From Streptomyces fructofermentans (GTDB lineage: Bacteria; Actinomycetota; Actinomycetes; Streptomycetales; Streptomycetaceae): a stretch of DNA of 64,000 bases. The notes under the pieces are model-generated. The model ran no database searches. It had not been told where the DNA came from and saw nothing but the letters and a program-made list of their open reading frames with translations. This document shows positions 1 through 7,728 of this stretch, in pieces (position 1 is the first letter of the stretch; every line of letters begins with the position of its first letter). The stretch is from assembly GCF_014651055.1 (NCBI RefSeq), contig NZ_BMWD01000013.1:140974-204973 (forward strand), written 5' to 3'. A program made the translations under genes and the position numbers.

Positions 1-57
1 CTTCTCAACGTGGGCCGGGATCCGGACCACGTTGTCCGGCTTGATCCCGGTCACCAT
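1..57 (-). CDS. possible 5' fragment of a gene running off the left edge
   Basis: Reading leftward from an ATG at 57, the frame stays open to the window edge and gives a plausible N-terminus (MVTGIKPDNVV followed by RIPAHVEK). No clear Shine-Dalgarno sequence precedes it, and only 19 codons are visible. I do not recognise the family. It would be a same-strand neighbour downstream of gatD, beyond the gatD terminator. It may equally be chance open frame. Confidence 0.3.
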   Translation of the reverse strand, partial: MVTGIKPDNVVRIPAHVEK

Positions 58-167
58 ACCGGCGCCACCGGGTGGTTCCGCACCGGGCGTCCGCCTGATG
101 GACGTACCCGCACAAGTGAGCGCAGGTGCTGTCAGGCGGGCTCCCGGACCACGGTGCCGGGCAGGCC

Positions 168-204
168 GGGGGGCACGCGCGAAGCGGCTTCGCGCGTGCC
201 CCCC
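168..204 (-). terminator. strong intrinsic terminator of murT-gatD
   Basis: A perfect 18-bp inverted repeat (arms 168-185 and 187-204, one base between them) lies directly behind the gatD stop codon. The lower stem is six G-C pairs. No U-tract is present, as is usual for streptomycete terminators. Confidence 0.85.
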
Positions 205-211
205 GTACGGC

Positions 212-940
212 CTAGGCCGGCTGCTGGGCCGAGCTGATGCGCTCCGCGCGCAGCGCCTCGTACCAGCGGTCGTCGATCGGCGGCAGCGCGTTGACGTCGA
301 GCGCCAGCTTCAGCAGCAGGTCCGCGATCAGCGGGTTGCGGGCGAGCACGGGCCCGTGCATGTACGTGCCGAAGACCGTGTCGTTGTACGCGCCCTCCGT
401 GCCGTCGCCCGTGCCGTTGCCCTTGCCGAGCCGCACATTGGCGAACGGGCGGGCCGTGGGGCCCAGGTGGGTGATGCCCTGGTGGTTCTCGAAGCCCGTC
501 AGCTGGGGCAGGCCCAGGCGCGCGTCGATGTCCCCGAGGACGTCGCCCACGCAGCGCTCGCCCTCACCGCGGGTGGAGACCACGTCGAGCAGGCCGAGGC
601 CCGGCTCGCGCTGCCCGAGGTCGTTGATGAACTCGTGGCCGAGGATCTGGTACCCGGCGCACACCGAGAAGACGATGGCGCCGTTGCCGACCGCGCGGTC
701 CAGACCCCCGTCGCGGCGCAGCCGCTCGGCCGCCAGCCGCTGCGGCCGGTCCTCACCGCCGCCGATCAGGTAGATGTCGCCGGAGGTCGGGATGGGCTGG
801 TCGCTGCGCACGTCGAGACGCGCCACGTCCAGACCGCGCTGCCGGGCCCGGCGCTCGACGACCAGCGCGTTGCCCTGGTCGCCGTACGTGCTCAGCAGGT
901 CGGGGTAGATCCACACCAGACGCAGGCTGTTGTCACTCAT
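212..940 (-). CDS. gatD: lipid II isoglutaminyl synthase, glutamine amidotransferase subunit
   Basis: GatD supplies ammonia from glutamine to MurT, which amidates the D-glutamate of lipid II stem peptides at the cytoplasmic face of the membrane. The 242-residue protein is a class I-type amidotransferase. The nucleophile is Cys94 in FSVCAGYQ, an oxyanion/entry loop LIGGGEDRP lies at about 58-66, and histidines in FENHQG and TYMHGP are candidate catalytic partners. I chose the ATG at 940 over the in-frame codon at 973 because it has a clean GGAGGA site and follows the murT stop by 19 nt. That makes a two-gene operon ending in the hairpin at 168-204. Length is normal for the family. Confidence 0.9.
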   Translation of the reverse strand: MSDNSLRLVWIYPDLLSTYGDQGNALVVERRARQRGLDVARLDVRSDQPIPTSGDIYLIGGGEDRPQRLAAERLRRDGGLDRAVGNGAIVFSVCAGYQILGHEFINDLGQREPGLGLLDVVSTRGEGERCVGDVLGDIDARLGLPQLTGFENHQGITHLGPTARPFANVRLGKGNGTGDGTEGAYNDTVFGTYMHGPVLARNPLIADLLLKLALDVNALPPIDDRWYEALRAERISSAQQPA

Positions 941-959
941 TCTCTTCGTCCTCCGGGGA

Positions 960-2198
960 TCAGTTGCCGACACGACGCCTCAGGTCCTGGAACGCGGTGT
1001 AGTTCGCGATGACCTCGATCCGGCCCGCCGGCGCCATCTGCACCGCCTGGTCGAGGGTCTCGCACACCTGGAACGACTGGTTCGCGACCTCCAGGCGGAC
1101 GGCCAGGTCGAGCTTGCGGTCACCGAGCACGAAGATCGGGTGGCCGGTGAGCCGCGTGTAGTCGACGTCCCACAGCCAGGACGTGTCGGTGCCGTCGGCG
1201 CCCCGCGCGTTCACGGAGAGGATCACCGGCGTCGGCGGCGGGTCGATCAGGGAGAACGTCTCCAGCCAGCCCGCCGGGTTCTTGGCGAGCAGCAGACGCA
1301 GGTCGCGCTGCATGAACTGCACGACGTCGTAGCGACCCGCGACCGCCTGCACCGCGTACATGCGCTCCAGGGCGACCTGCGGGGGCACGCCGAAGACGGC
1401 AGCGACGGCGGCCGACGACGCGGCGTTCGCCTTGTTCGCGCGGCCCGGCAGCTGGAGGTTGATCGGCCAGGCCGAACCGTGCGGATCGAGGACGTGGTCG
1501 CCGGAGAGGGCCCAGCTCGGCGTGGGGCGGCGGAAGCCGCACTCGCCGCAGAACCAGTCGTCGCCGGGCCGCTGCATGACACCGCCGCAGGACGGGCAGG
1601 ACCACGCGTCGTCCTTCCACATCTGACCCGCGGCCACCCACACCACGTTCGGCGAGGAGGACGCCGCCCACACGACGAGCGGGTCGTCGGCGTTGGCGAC
1701 CACGACGGCCTTCGAGCCGGCCAGCCCCTCACGCCAGTGCTCGGCCATCATCCGCGTCTCGGCGGCCCGGTCGAGCTGGTCGCGGGACAGGTTGAGCAGC
1801 GCGATGCACTTCGGGTCGGTGTCGCGGGCGACACCCGAGAGGTACTTCTCGTCGACCTCGATCACGGCGTACCGCGAGTCCGAGCCGCCGGCCAGGGCCG
1901 AGGTGATGCCCGCCGGCATGTTCGCGCCCAGCGCGTTGGAGACGACGGGACCCGCCGCCCGCAGCGCCTCCGCGATGAGACGTGTCGTGGTCGTCTTGCC
2001 GTTGGTCGCCGACACCAGGATCACGTCCAGGTGCTGCGCCAGTGTGGCCAGCAGGTCGGGGTCGAGTTTCAGCGCCACCCGGCCGCCGATCACCGATCCG
2101 CTGCCGCGCCCCGCGGCACGGGACGCCGCTGCGACCGCCTTGCCCGCCGTCACGGCCAGCTTGGCCCGCGGCGACAGCGGGTCCGAGTTGCCTGCCAT
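960..2198 (-). CDS. murT: lipid II isoglutaminyl synthase, Mur-ligase-like subunit
   Basis: MurT is the ATP-using half of the MurT/GatD complex that converts lipid II D-iGlu to D-iGln. The 412-residue protein has the Mur ligase P-loop VSATNGKTTTT near residue 55. A central Mur domain carries an inserted four-cysteine zinc ribbon (CPSCGG ... CGECGF), which is characteristic of MurT and absent from MurC-F, and a DUF1727-type C-terminal domain follows. The ATG at 2198 follows an AAGGAGGA site about 11 nt upstream; the longer frame to 2246 has no better signal. It is the first gene of murT-gatD and diverges from the deformylase gene, with only about 140 nt between the starts. Confidence 0.9.
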   Translation of the reverse strand: MAGNSDPLSPRAKLAVTAGKAVAAASRAAGRGSGSVIGGRVALKLDPDLLATLAQHLDVILVSATNGKTTTTRLIAEALRAAGPVVSNALGANMPAGITSALAGGSDSRYAVIEVDEKYLSGVARDTDPKCIALLNLSRDQLDRAAETRMMAEHWREGLAGSKAVVVANADDPLVVWAASSSPNVVWVAAGQMWKDDAWSCPSCGGVMQRPGDDWFCGECGFRRPTPSWALSGDHVLDPHGSAWPINLQLPGRANKANAASSAAVAAVFGVPPQVALERMYAVQAVAGRYDVVQFMQRDLRLLLAKNPAGWLETFSLIDPPPTPVILSVNARGADGTDTSWLWDVDYTRLTGHPIFVLGDRKLDLAVRLEVANQSFQVCETLDQAVQMAPAGRIEVIANYTAFQDLRRRVGN

Positions 2199-2328
2199 CA
2201 GTTCTCGATCCTCCTTGCGTACGGCGCCGCGCCCTGCCCCCGGCAACGTGTGGCCCTCAGCCTATCGAGATCCACTCACCGGCCCGAACCGCGGCACCAC
2301 CTCGGCACCCGCGCGACATTGAGGACCG

Positions 2329-2334
2329 TACCCT
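2329..2334 (+). promoter_or_regulatory. candidate -10 element for a leaderless def transcript
   Basis: TACCCT fits the TANNNT -10 consensus and ends 7 nt before the def ATG at 2342, where no ribosome-binding site is visible. This spacing would place transcription initiation at or next to the start codon. This is inference from pattern only. Confidence 0.4.
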
Positions 2335-2341
2335 TGCCGCC

Positions 2342-2881
2342 ATGCGACACGGCTCGATCCCGGGCGCCCGAGGGCGCGTGCTTCCCCTGTCCCTGCTCGG
2401 CGACCCGGTGCTGCACTCACCCTGTGAGGACGTCACGGAGTTCGGTGCCGAACTGGCCCTCCTCGTCGAGGACATGTTCGCGACAATGTACGCGGCCGAA
2501 GGCGTGGGCCTCGCCGCGAACCAGGTGGGCAGGCCGCTGCGGGTCTTCGTGTACGACTGCCCGGACGACGAGGACCGCCGTCATGTGGGGCACGTGGTGA
2601 ACCCGCGCCTGGTGGAGGCGGACGGGATGGTGCTGCGCGGGCCGGAGGGCTGTCTGTCGCTGCCGGGTCTCGAGGCGGGCACCGAGCGGTACGACCACGC
2701 GGTGGTCGAGGGGGTCACGGCGGACGGCCGGCCGGTGCGGGTGCACGGCACCGGCTGGTTCGCCCGGTGCCTCCAGCACGAGTGCGACCACCTCGACGGC
2801 GGCCTGTACGTGGACCGCGTCACGGGATGGCGGCAGCGCCGTGTGATGCGGCAGGCGGCGCGGGCCTCCTGGCGCCGCTAG
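2342..2881 (+). CDS. def: peptide deformylase
   Basis: Removes the N-formyl group from nascent proteins, using a metal held by one Cys and two His. All three family motifs are intact in 179 residues: GVGLAANQ at 54-61, EGCLSLP with metal ligand Cys104, and QHECDH with His146, Glu147 and His150. The N-terminal 16 residues are extra to the minimal enzyme. Streptomycetes usually carry more than one def gene, and this one is not next to fmt, so it is probably an additional paralogue. It converges on the TetR gene with a 6-nt gap. The start lacks a Shine-Dalgarno sequence and may be leaderless. Confidence 0.92.
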   Translation: MRHGSIPGARGRVLPLSLLGDPVLHSPCEDVTEFGAELALLVEDMFATMYAAEGVGLAANQVGRPLRVFVYDCPDDEDRRHVGHVVNPRLVEADGMVLRGPEGCLSLPGLEAGTERYDHAVVEGVTADGRPVRVHGTGWFARCLQHECDHLDGGLYVDRVTGWRQRRVMRQAARASWRR

Positions 2882-2887
2882 ACGGCG

Positions 2888-3532
2888 TCAGAAGGCGGGG
2901 CCCCCGAGCTTGTCGCCGGCCGCCGCGAGCCTGCCCCACAGGAGGTCGGCCAGCGCGTGCACCAATTCGGCGCGTGAGCAGGGGCGTTCGCCGAGCCACC
3001 AGTCGCCGGCCGCGTGCATCATGCCGACGATGCCGTGCCCCCAGGCGCGGGCGAGCAGGTGGCTCGCGGGTCCGAGGTCGACGCGCTCCTCGATCACCTC
3101 GGCCAGTTCCTCGCCCATGCGGCGCAGCAGCGGGGTCGAGTGCGTGCCGACGTCGAAGCCCTGGTCGCTCTGCGGGCCGCCCTCCGAGGGGTGCATCAGG
3201 AACCGGTACACCTGCGGACGGGCCTCGATCGCCGCGAGGTAGGTGTCGAGCGTGGCCTCCACGCGCTCCCGCCGTTCCGCCGGGGCGTCCAGGGCGGCCC
3301 GCAGCGCTTCGAGGAGCGCGTCGGTGTGACGCTTGGCGAGGGCGGCGTAGAGTCCGCCCTTGTCGCCGAAGTGGCGGTACAGGATGGGCTTGGTGATGCC
3401 CGCCTCGGCGGCGATGGCGTTCATCGAGGCGCCGGGGCCGTCGCGGAGCACCACCCGGTCCGCGGCCTCCAGCAGCTCTCGCCGGCGGCGGTCCGCGGAC
3501 CTCTGCTGATCGGTCCGCTGCGTGGTCTCCAT
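2888..3532 (-). CDS. TetR family transcriptional regulator
   Basis: A 214-residue repressor-type protein. The N-terminal helix-turn-helix lies at about 37-58 (MNAIAAEAGITKPILYRHFGDKG), followed by an all-helical ligand domain with the LLRRMGEELAEVI and GMMHAAGDWW segments common in streptomycete TetR proteins. A GGGGAGAG ribosome-binding site precedes the ATG at 3532. It diverges from an acyl-CoA dehydrogenase gene, and the 169-nt interval holds two inverted repeats, so control of that gene and of itself is likely. By analogy with FadR-type TetR proteins the ligand could be an acyl-CoA. This is inferred from context, not from residues. Confidence 0.88.
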   Translation of the reverse strand: METTQRTDQQRSADRRRRELLEAADRVVLRDGPGASMNAIAAEAGITKPILYRHFGDKGGLYAALAKRHTDALLEALRAALDAPAERRERVEATLDTYLAAIEARPQVYRFLMHPSEGGPQSDQGFDVGTHSTPLLRRMGEELAEVIEERVDLGPASHLLARAWGHGIVGMMHAAGDWWLGERPCSRAELVHALADLLWGRLAAAGDKLGGPAF

Positions 3533-3628
3533 GTGCTCTCCCCACCTGTGCTGATTCGGTGACGCCTGCGCAACGTAACACCCGGAGGCGATTGTGCCTC
3601 GAACGGGCAGCCGAGCAGGAATGGGGAG

Positions 3629-3676
3629 TTGACTTTTCCTACCGACGGGTAACAGGCTACCGTTACCGCAAGTAAC
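3629..3676. promoter_or_regulatory. divergent promoter with two inverted repeats (TetR operator candidates)
   Basis: Between the TetR gene and the acyl-CoA dehydrogenase, a -35-like TTGACT (3629-3634) is followed by TACC-GACG-GGTA (3640-3651) and by GTTAC-CGCAA-GTAAC (3662-3676), both with perfect arms. The second repeat sits 25 nt before the acyl-CoA dehydrogenase start. These are good candidates for the neighbouring TetR protein's operators. Confidence 0.6.
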
Positions 3677-3701
3677 ATGTAAGTGCAGCGCTGGAGGGGT
3701 C

Positions 3702-4931
3702 ATGGCCGGGTTCACCATGGAGCTCAACGACGAACAGAAGGAGGTCCGGGACTGGCTGCACGGCTTCGCCGCCGACGTCATCCGCCCCGCGGCCGCCGAA
3801 TGGGACGAGCGCGAGGAGACCCCCTGGCCCGTCATCCAGGAAGCCGCCAAGGTCGGCATCTACTCCCTGGACTTCTACGCTCAGCAGTACTTCGACCCCA
3901 CCGGCCTCGGCATCCCGACGGCCATGGAGGAACTGTTCTGGGGCGACGCGGGCATCGCCCTGTCGATCGTCGGCACAGGCCTCGCCGCGGTGGGGGTCCT
4001 CGCCAACGGCACCGAGGAGCAGATCGGCACCTGGATCCCCCAGATGTACGGCGATGCCAACGATGTCAAACTCGCCGCGTTCTGCTCCTCCGAGCCCGAC
4101 GCCGGATCCGACGTCGCCTCGATGCGGACGCGCGCCGTCTACGACGAGGCCAAGGACGAGTGGGTCCTCAACGGCACCAAGACCTGGGCGACCAACGGCG
4201 GCATCGCCAACGTGCACGTAGTGGTCGCCGTCGTCGACACCGAACTGGGCTCGAAGGGCCACGCCTCCTTCATCGTCCCGCCGGGCACCCCCGGACTGTC
4301 CCAGGGGCAGAAGTTCAAGAAGCACGGCATCCGCGCGTCCCACACCGCCGAGGTCGTCCTCGACAACGCCCGCGTGCCGGGCTCCTGCCTGCTCGGCGGC
4401 AAGGAGAAGCTGGACGAGCGCCTGGCCCGTGCCCGGGAGCGGGCCAGGGCGGGAGGCGGCGAGCGGCTGAAGAACGCGGCGATGGCCACGTTCGAGGCGT
4501 CCCGGCCCGCCGTCGGCGCGATGGCGGTCGGCACGGCCCGCGCGGCCTACGAGGTCGCCCTCGACTACGCGTCGACGCGCGAGCAGTTCGGCCGGCCGAT
4601 CATCGACAACCAGGGCGTCGCCTTCCAGCTCGCCGACATGCGCACGCAGATCGACGCGGCCCGGCTCCTGGTCTGGCGCGCCTCCTGGATGGCCGTCAAC
4701 GGCAAGCCGTTCACCGCCGCCGAGGGCTCGATGTCGAAGCTGTACGCCAGCGAGACCGCGAAGAAGGTGACAGGCCAGGCCATCCAGATCCTCGGCGGCA
4801 ACGGCTACACGCGGGAGTACCCGGTGGAGCGCATGCACCGGGACGCGGCGATCTACACGATCTTCGAGGGCACCAGCGAGATCCAGCGGCTCGTGATCGC
4901 CCGCACGCTGTCGGGCAAGCCGATCCGCTGA
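3702..4931 (+). CDS. acyl-CoA dehydrogenase
   Basis: FAD enzyme that introduces the alpha,beta double bond into an acyl-CoA and passes electrons to ETF. The 409-residue protein has the standard three-part fold. The mid-domain signature is FCSSEPDAGSDVASM, and the C-terminal helical domain carries REQFGRPI and QILGGNGYTREYPVERMHRDA. The catalytic glutamate sits in YTIFEGTSEIQ near the end. It is longer than the short-chain type by an insert around 230-250 (ERLARARERARAGGGE). A TetR gene is divergent and probably controls it. It stands alone, with a hairpin after its stop, so the substrate cannot be read from context. Confidence 0.9.
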   Translation: MAGFTMELNDEQKEVRDWLHGFAADVIRPAAAEWDEREETPWPVIQEAAKVGIYSLDFYAQQYFDPTGLGIPTAMEELFWGDAGIALSIVGTGLAAVGVLANGTEEQIGTWIPQMYGDANDVKLAAFCSSEPDAGSDVASMRTRAVYDEAKDEWVLNGTKTWATNGGIANVHVVVAVVDTELGSKGHASFIVPPGTPGLSQGQKFKKHGIRASHTAEVVLDNARVPGSCLLGGKEKLDERLARARERARAGGGERLKNAAMATFEASRPAVGAMAVGTARAAYEVALDYASTREQFGRPIIDNQGVAFQLADMRTQIDAARLLVWRASWMAVNGKPFTAAEGSMSKLYASETAKKVTGQAIQILGGNGYTREYPVERMHRDAAIYTIFEGTSEIQRLVIARTLSGKPIR

Positions 4932-4959
4932 CGTCGGAGGGGGAGCGGACCGCTGCGGC

Positions 4960-4983
4960 CGGTCGGCCGGCCGTGGCCGACCG
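4960..4983 (+). terminator. hairpin downstream of acyl-CoA dehydrogenase
   Basis: A perfect 9-bp stem (4960-4968 with 4975-4983) and 6-nt loop lie 28 nt after the stop. No T-run follows. Likely intrinsic terminator. Confidence 0.65.
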
Positions 4984-5488
4984 TGCACGACCCGGCGCCG
5001 GTCCTGCGCTCCGGGCGCCCCGGCGTCGCGCACGGGCCGGGGCCGGTCCGCGGCCGGACCGTGAGGCCGCACTCCGGCGGGACCGGGGAGGACTGGCGGG
5101 ACCGGTCGGCGACCCTGGGGCGGCTGCGGCGAGCGGGACCGGTGGACGCTGGAGCTGTCGGGGCGAGCGGGGGCCGGTGTTCCGAGCGCGTCACCGTCAC
5201 TCCGAGTGAACGGAGACCAGGGCGTCGGCTGCGGCGCCGCCGCCCGTCTCCCCGGGCGCGGGGCGGGCCGGACAGGGGCGCCGGGACGGCCCCGCGCGGC
5301 GAGGCGAATCGAGGAGCCGGAGCCCGCGATGCCCGCCCCGAACGCCGGGCCGCAGGGCGGCGGAGACCGGGGCGGTGCCAGCCGCGGCGGGCCCGTCCGG
5401 AGCGCGGACTGCCGCACCGGCCGCCGGCACGACGCGAGCCACCGTGACCCGCACGGGGGCCCGACCCCGGAGGCGGGCGGGCGCGGCC
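4984..5488. other. gene-free GC-rich interval
   Basis: About 500 nt between the terminator hairpin and the small gene ending at 5489. Open frames exist on both strands, but they are Arg/Pro/Gly-rich, lack ribosome-binding sites and overlap one another, as random high-GC sequence does. I see no promoter, repeat array or RNA gene here. Confidence 0.6.
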
Positions 5489-5728
5489 CTAGCCGGAGGC
5501 GCCACCGCTGCTGTGGGCGATGCAGGCGACGTCGATACGGTCGGCGAGCTTCGCGAGTTCGATGGTGAGCGTGGCCACGGTGTCCTCGTCGAGGCCCTCC
5601 TGCCCGGCCTCGACCAGACGCAGCCAGCGGCCACCCACCGTGCGCAGGAGCTTGCTGACGTCGGCGGCCGTCACCTGCAACGTGCCGCGGTCGTCGACGA
5701 TCAGAGGCAGGGTCACTTCGCGGTTCAC
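5489..5728 (-). CDS. small conserved actinomycete protein (DUF6213-like)
   Basis: A 79-residue soluble protein without signal peptide or membrane segment. It is predicted to be mixed beta (VTLPLIVDDRGTLQVT) then helical (AADVSKLLRTVGGRWLRLV, then TVATLTIELAKLADRID). I recall this family in streptomycetes under the name DUF6213, but the assignment is from memory and the function is unknown. It lies upstream, on the same strand, of nothing obvious: its stop faces the gene-free interval. Its start is 25 nt from the end of the aldehyde dehydrogenase gene, so co-transcription with that gene is possible. Confidence 0.7.
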   Translation of the reverse strand: MNREVTLPLIVDDRGTLQVTAADVSKLLRTVGGRWLRLVEAGQEGLDEDTVATLTIELAKLADRIDVACIAHSSGGASG

Positions 5729-5753
5729 AGAGGGGATCGTAGCTGCGGAACGC

Positions 5754-7139
5754 TCACGCTCCGTGCCATACCGTGGTGATGTTGCAGAACTCGCGGATTC
5801 CGTGGCCCGACAGCTCGCGTCCGTAACCCGACCGCTTCACCCCGCCGAACGGGAACGCCGGGTGCGACGCCGTCATCCCGTTGACGAAGACACCGCCCGC
5901 CTCCAGATCGCGTACGAAACGCTCCACCTCGGCCTCGTCGCGGGTCCATACGTTCGAACTCAGGCCGAACGGCGTGTCGTTGGCCAGGGACACCGCCTCG
6001 TCGAGGTCGGCGGCGCGGTACAGCGTCGCCACGGGACCGAACGCCTCCTCCTGGTGGACGCGCATCGCGGGAGTGATGTCGGCGAGGACGGTGGGCGGGT
6101 AGTACCAGCCGGGCCCGTCGGGGCGCTCGCCGCCGCACAGGACCGTCGCGCCGTTCTCGACGGCGTCGTCCACCAGCTCCTCCAGGTCGGCGCGGCCCTG
6201 CTCCGTGGCGAGCGGGCCGATGTCGGTTTCCTCCTCCTGCGGGTCGCCCGTCCGCAGCGCCCGCATGCCCGCCGTGAACGCCTCGGCGAACGCGTCGAAC
6301 ACGTCGGCGTGCACGATGAACCGCTTCGCGGCGATGCAGGACTGCCCGTTGTTCTGCACCCGGGCCGTCACCGCCGTCCGCGCCGCCGCTCCGACGTCCG
6401 CCGACGGCATCACCACATAGGGGTCGCTGCCGCCCAGCTCCAGGACCGTCTTCTTCACCTCGTCCCCGGCGACCGAGGCGACCGCGCGGCCCGCCGGCTC
6501 GCTGCCGGTCAGCGTGGCCGCCCTGACCCTCGGGTCGCGCAGGACGCCCTCCACCGCTCCGGACCCGATCAGCAGCGTCTGGAAGCAGCCCTCCGGAAAG
6601 CCCGCCCTGCGGAACAGGTCCTCCAGGTACAGGGCGGTCTGCGGAACGTTCGACGCGTGCTTGAGCAGCCCCACGTTGCCCGCCATGAGCGCGGGCGCCG
6701 CGAACCGGACCACCTGCCACAGCGGGAAGTTCCACGGCATCACGGCCAGCACGGGACCCAGCGGTCGGTACCGCACCAGGACCCGGGAGGCACCCGAGTC
6801 CCGAGCCGCCGACTCGGGCGCCACCTCGTCGGCGAGGAGCTCCTCGGCATGGTCGGCGTACCAGCGCATCGCCTTCGCGCACTTGGCGGCCTCGGCGCGG
6901 GCCTGCTTCACCGGCTTGCCCATCTCCGTGGTCATCACCCGGCCGATCTCCGGCACGTCCTCGTCCAGCAGATCGGCCGCGCGCCGGAGCAGCCGGGCCC
7001 GGTCCGCGTACGACGTCGTACGGTGCGCGCGGTACGCCGCCTCGGCGGTCGCGAGCCGGTGCTCGATCTCCTCGGCGCCCAAGGCGTCGTACGTCTTGAG
7101 CGTCTCACCGTTCGCGGGGTTCACCGTCGCGATGGGCAT
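5754..7139 (-). CDS. NAD(P)-dependent succinate-semialdehyde/aldehyde dehydrogenase
   Basis: Oxidises an aldehyde, most likely succinate semialdehyde, to the acid. The 461-residue protein has PWNFPLWQVVRFAAPALMAGN (cofactor loop), the glutamate in LELGGSDPYVV, the catalytic cysteine in NNGQSCIAAKRFIVH and the C-terminal FPFGGVKRSGYGRELSGHG. The NNGQSC and SGHGI variants are those of the short GabD-like family. The ATG at 7139 follows AGGAGG, 6 nt away; the frame extends upstream without a signal. A single gene, or paired with the downstream 79-residue ORF. Confidence 0.88.
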   Translation of the reverse strand: MPIATVNPANGETLKTYDALGAEEIEHRLATAEAAYRAHRTTSYADRARLLRRAADLLDEDVPEIGRVMTTEMGKPVKQARAEAAKCAKAMRWYADHAEELLADEVAPESAARDSGASRVLVRYRPLGPVLAVMPWNFPLWQVVRFAAPALMAGNVGLLKHASNVPQTALYLEDLFRRAGFPEGCFQTLLIGSGAVEGVLRDPRVRAATLTGSEPAGRAVASVAGDEVKKTVLELGGSDPYVVMPSADVGAAARTAVTARVQNNGQSCIAAKRFIVHADVFDAFAEAFTAGMRALRTGDPQEEETDIGPLATEQGRADLEELVDDAVENGATVLCGGERPDGPGWYYPPTVLADITPAMRVHQEEAFGPVATLYRAADLDEAVSLANDTPFGLSSNVWTRDEAEVERFVRDLEAGGVFVNGMTASHPAFPFGGVKRSGYGRELSGHGIREFCNITTVWHGA

Positions 7140-7251
7140 GGCCGACCTCCTGATACGGACTGTCCCTCGACCCTCCCGCGCCGCGGGGCGGCCCGCAACG
7201 CGGAGGCCGCCCCGCGTACCCGCAAGGACCCGGCGCATGCCCCTCGCGCCG

Positions 7252-7728
7252 TCAAGGCCCCTCCGCGGACGGCTCCCCGAGGCGGTCGAGGAACGCCGCC
7301 TGGGCGGTGACGAGCAGCTCCCGCGCCCGGTCGAGACCCAGCCACGCCACCCGGTCCAGCTCGGGGAACTCCCGCATCCGCCCCGAACCGCGCGGCCACT
7401 CCATCGTGAACGTCCCGGGTGCGAACGCCGCCGTGTCGAGGTCCGCCTCGACCGCCCACACCGTGACGATCTTGCCGTTGCGCTGGGTCACCTCGCCCAG
7501 CGGACGGACCGGGCCCTCGGGAGGCGGGAGCCCCAGCTCCTCGGTGAACTCCCGCCGCGCCGCGTCCCAGGCCGTCTCGTCGGGCCCGTACTCGCCCTTC
7601 GGCACGGTCCACGCCCCGCTCTCGCGGCCCGCGAAGAACGGCCCGCCCATGTGCCCCAGCAGGACCTCCGTGGTGTCGCCGGCGCCCCGGACCAGCAGCA
7701 GCCCCGCACTGCGCTTCGGGGCCCTCAC
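7252..7728 (-). CDS. NUDIX hydrolase
   Basis: Hydrolyses a nucleoside diphosphate linked to another moiety. The 158-residue protein carries a complete Nudix box: G, five residues, E, seven residues, REFTEELGL, at about 48-70, preceded by WTVPKGEYGP. The start is a GTG at 7728 whose last two bases overlap the TGA of the DNA ligase gene (GTGA), which implies translational coupling. That pairing suggests, without proving, a role in sanitising nucleotides or removing an adenylated product near a ligation reaction. The C-terminal part (RMREFPELDRVAWLGLDRARELL) is typical of the NUDIX subfamily that acts on phosphoanhydrides in actinomycetes. Confidence 0.88.
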   Translation of the reverse strand: MRAPKRSAGLLLVRGAGDTTEVLLGHMGGPFFAGRESGAWTVPKGEYGPDETAWDAARREFTEELGLPPPEGPVRPLGEVTQRNGKIVTVWAVEADLDTAAFAPGTFTMEWPRGSGRMREFPELDRVAWLGLDRARELLVTAQAAFLDRLGEPSAEGP

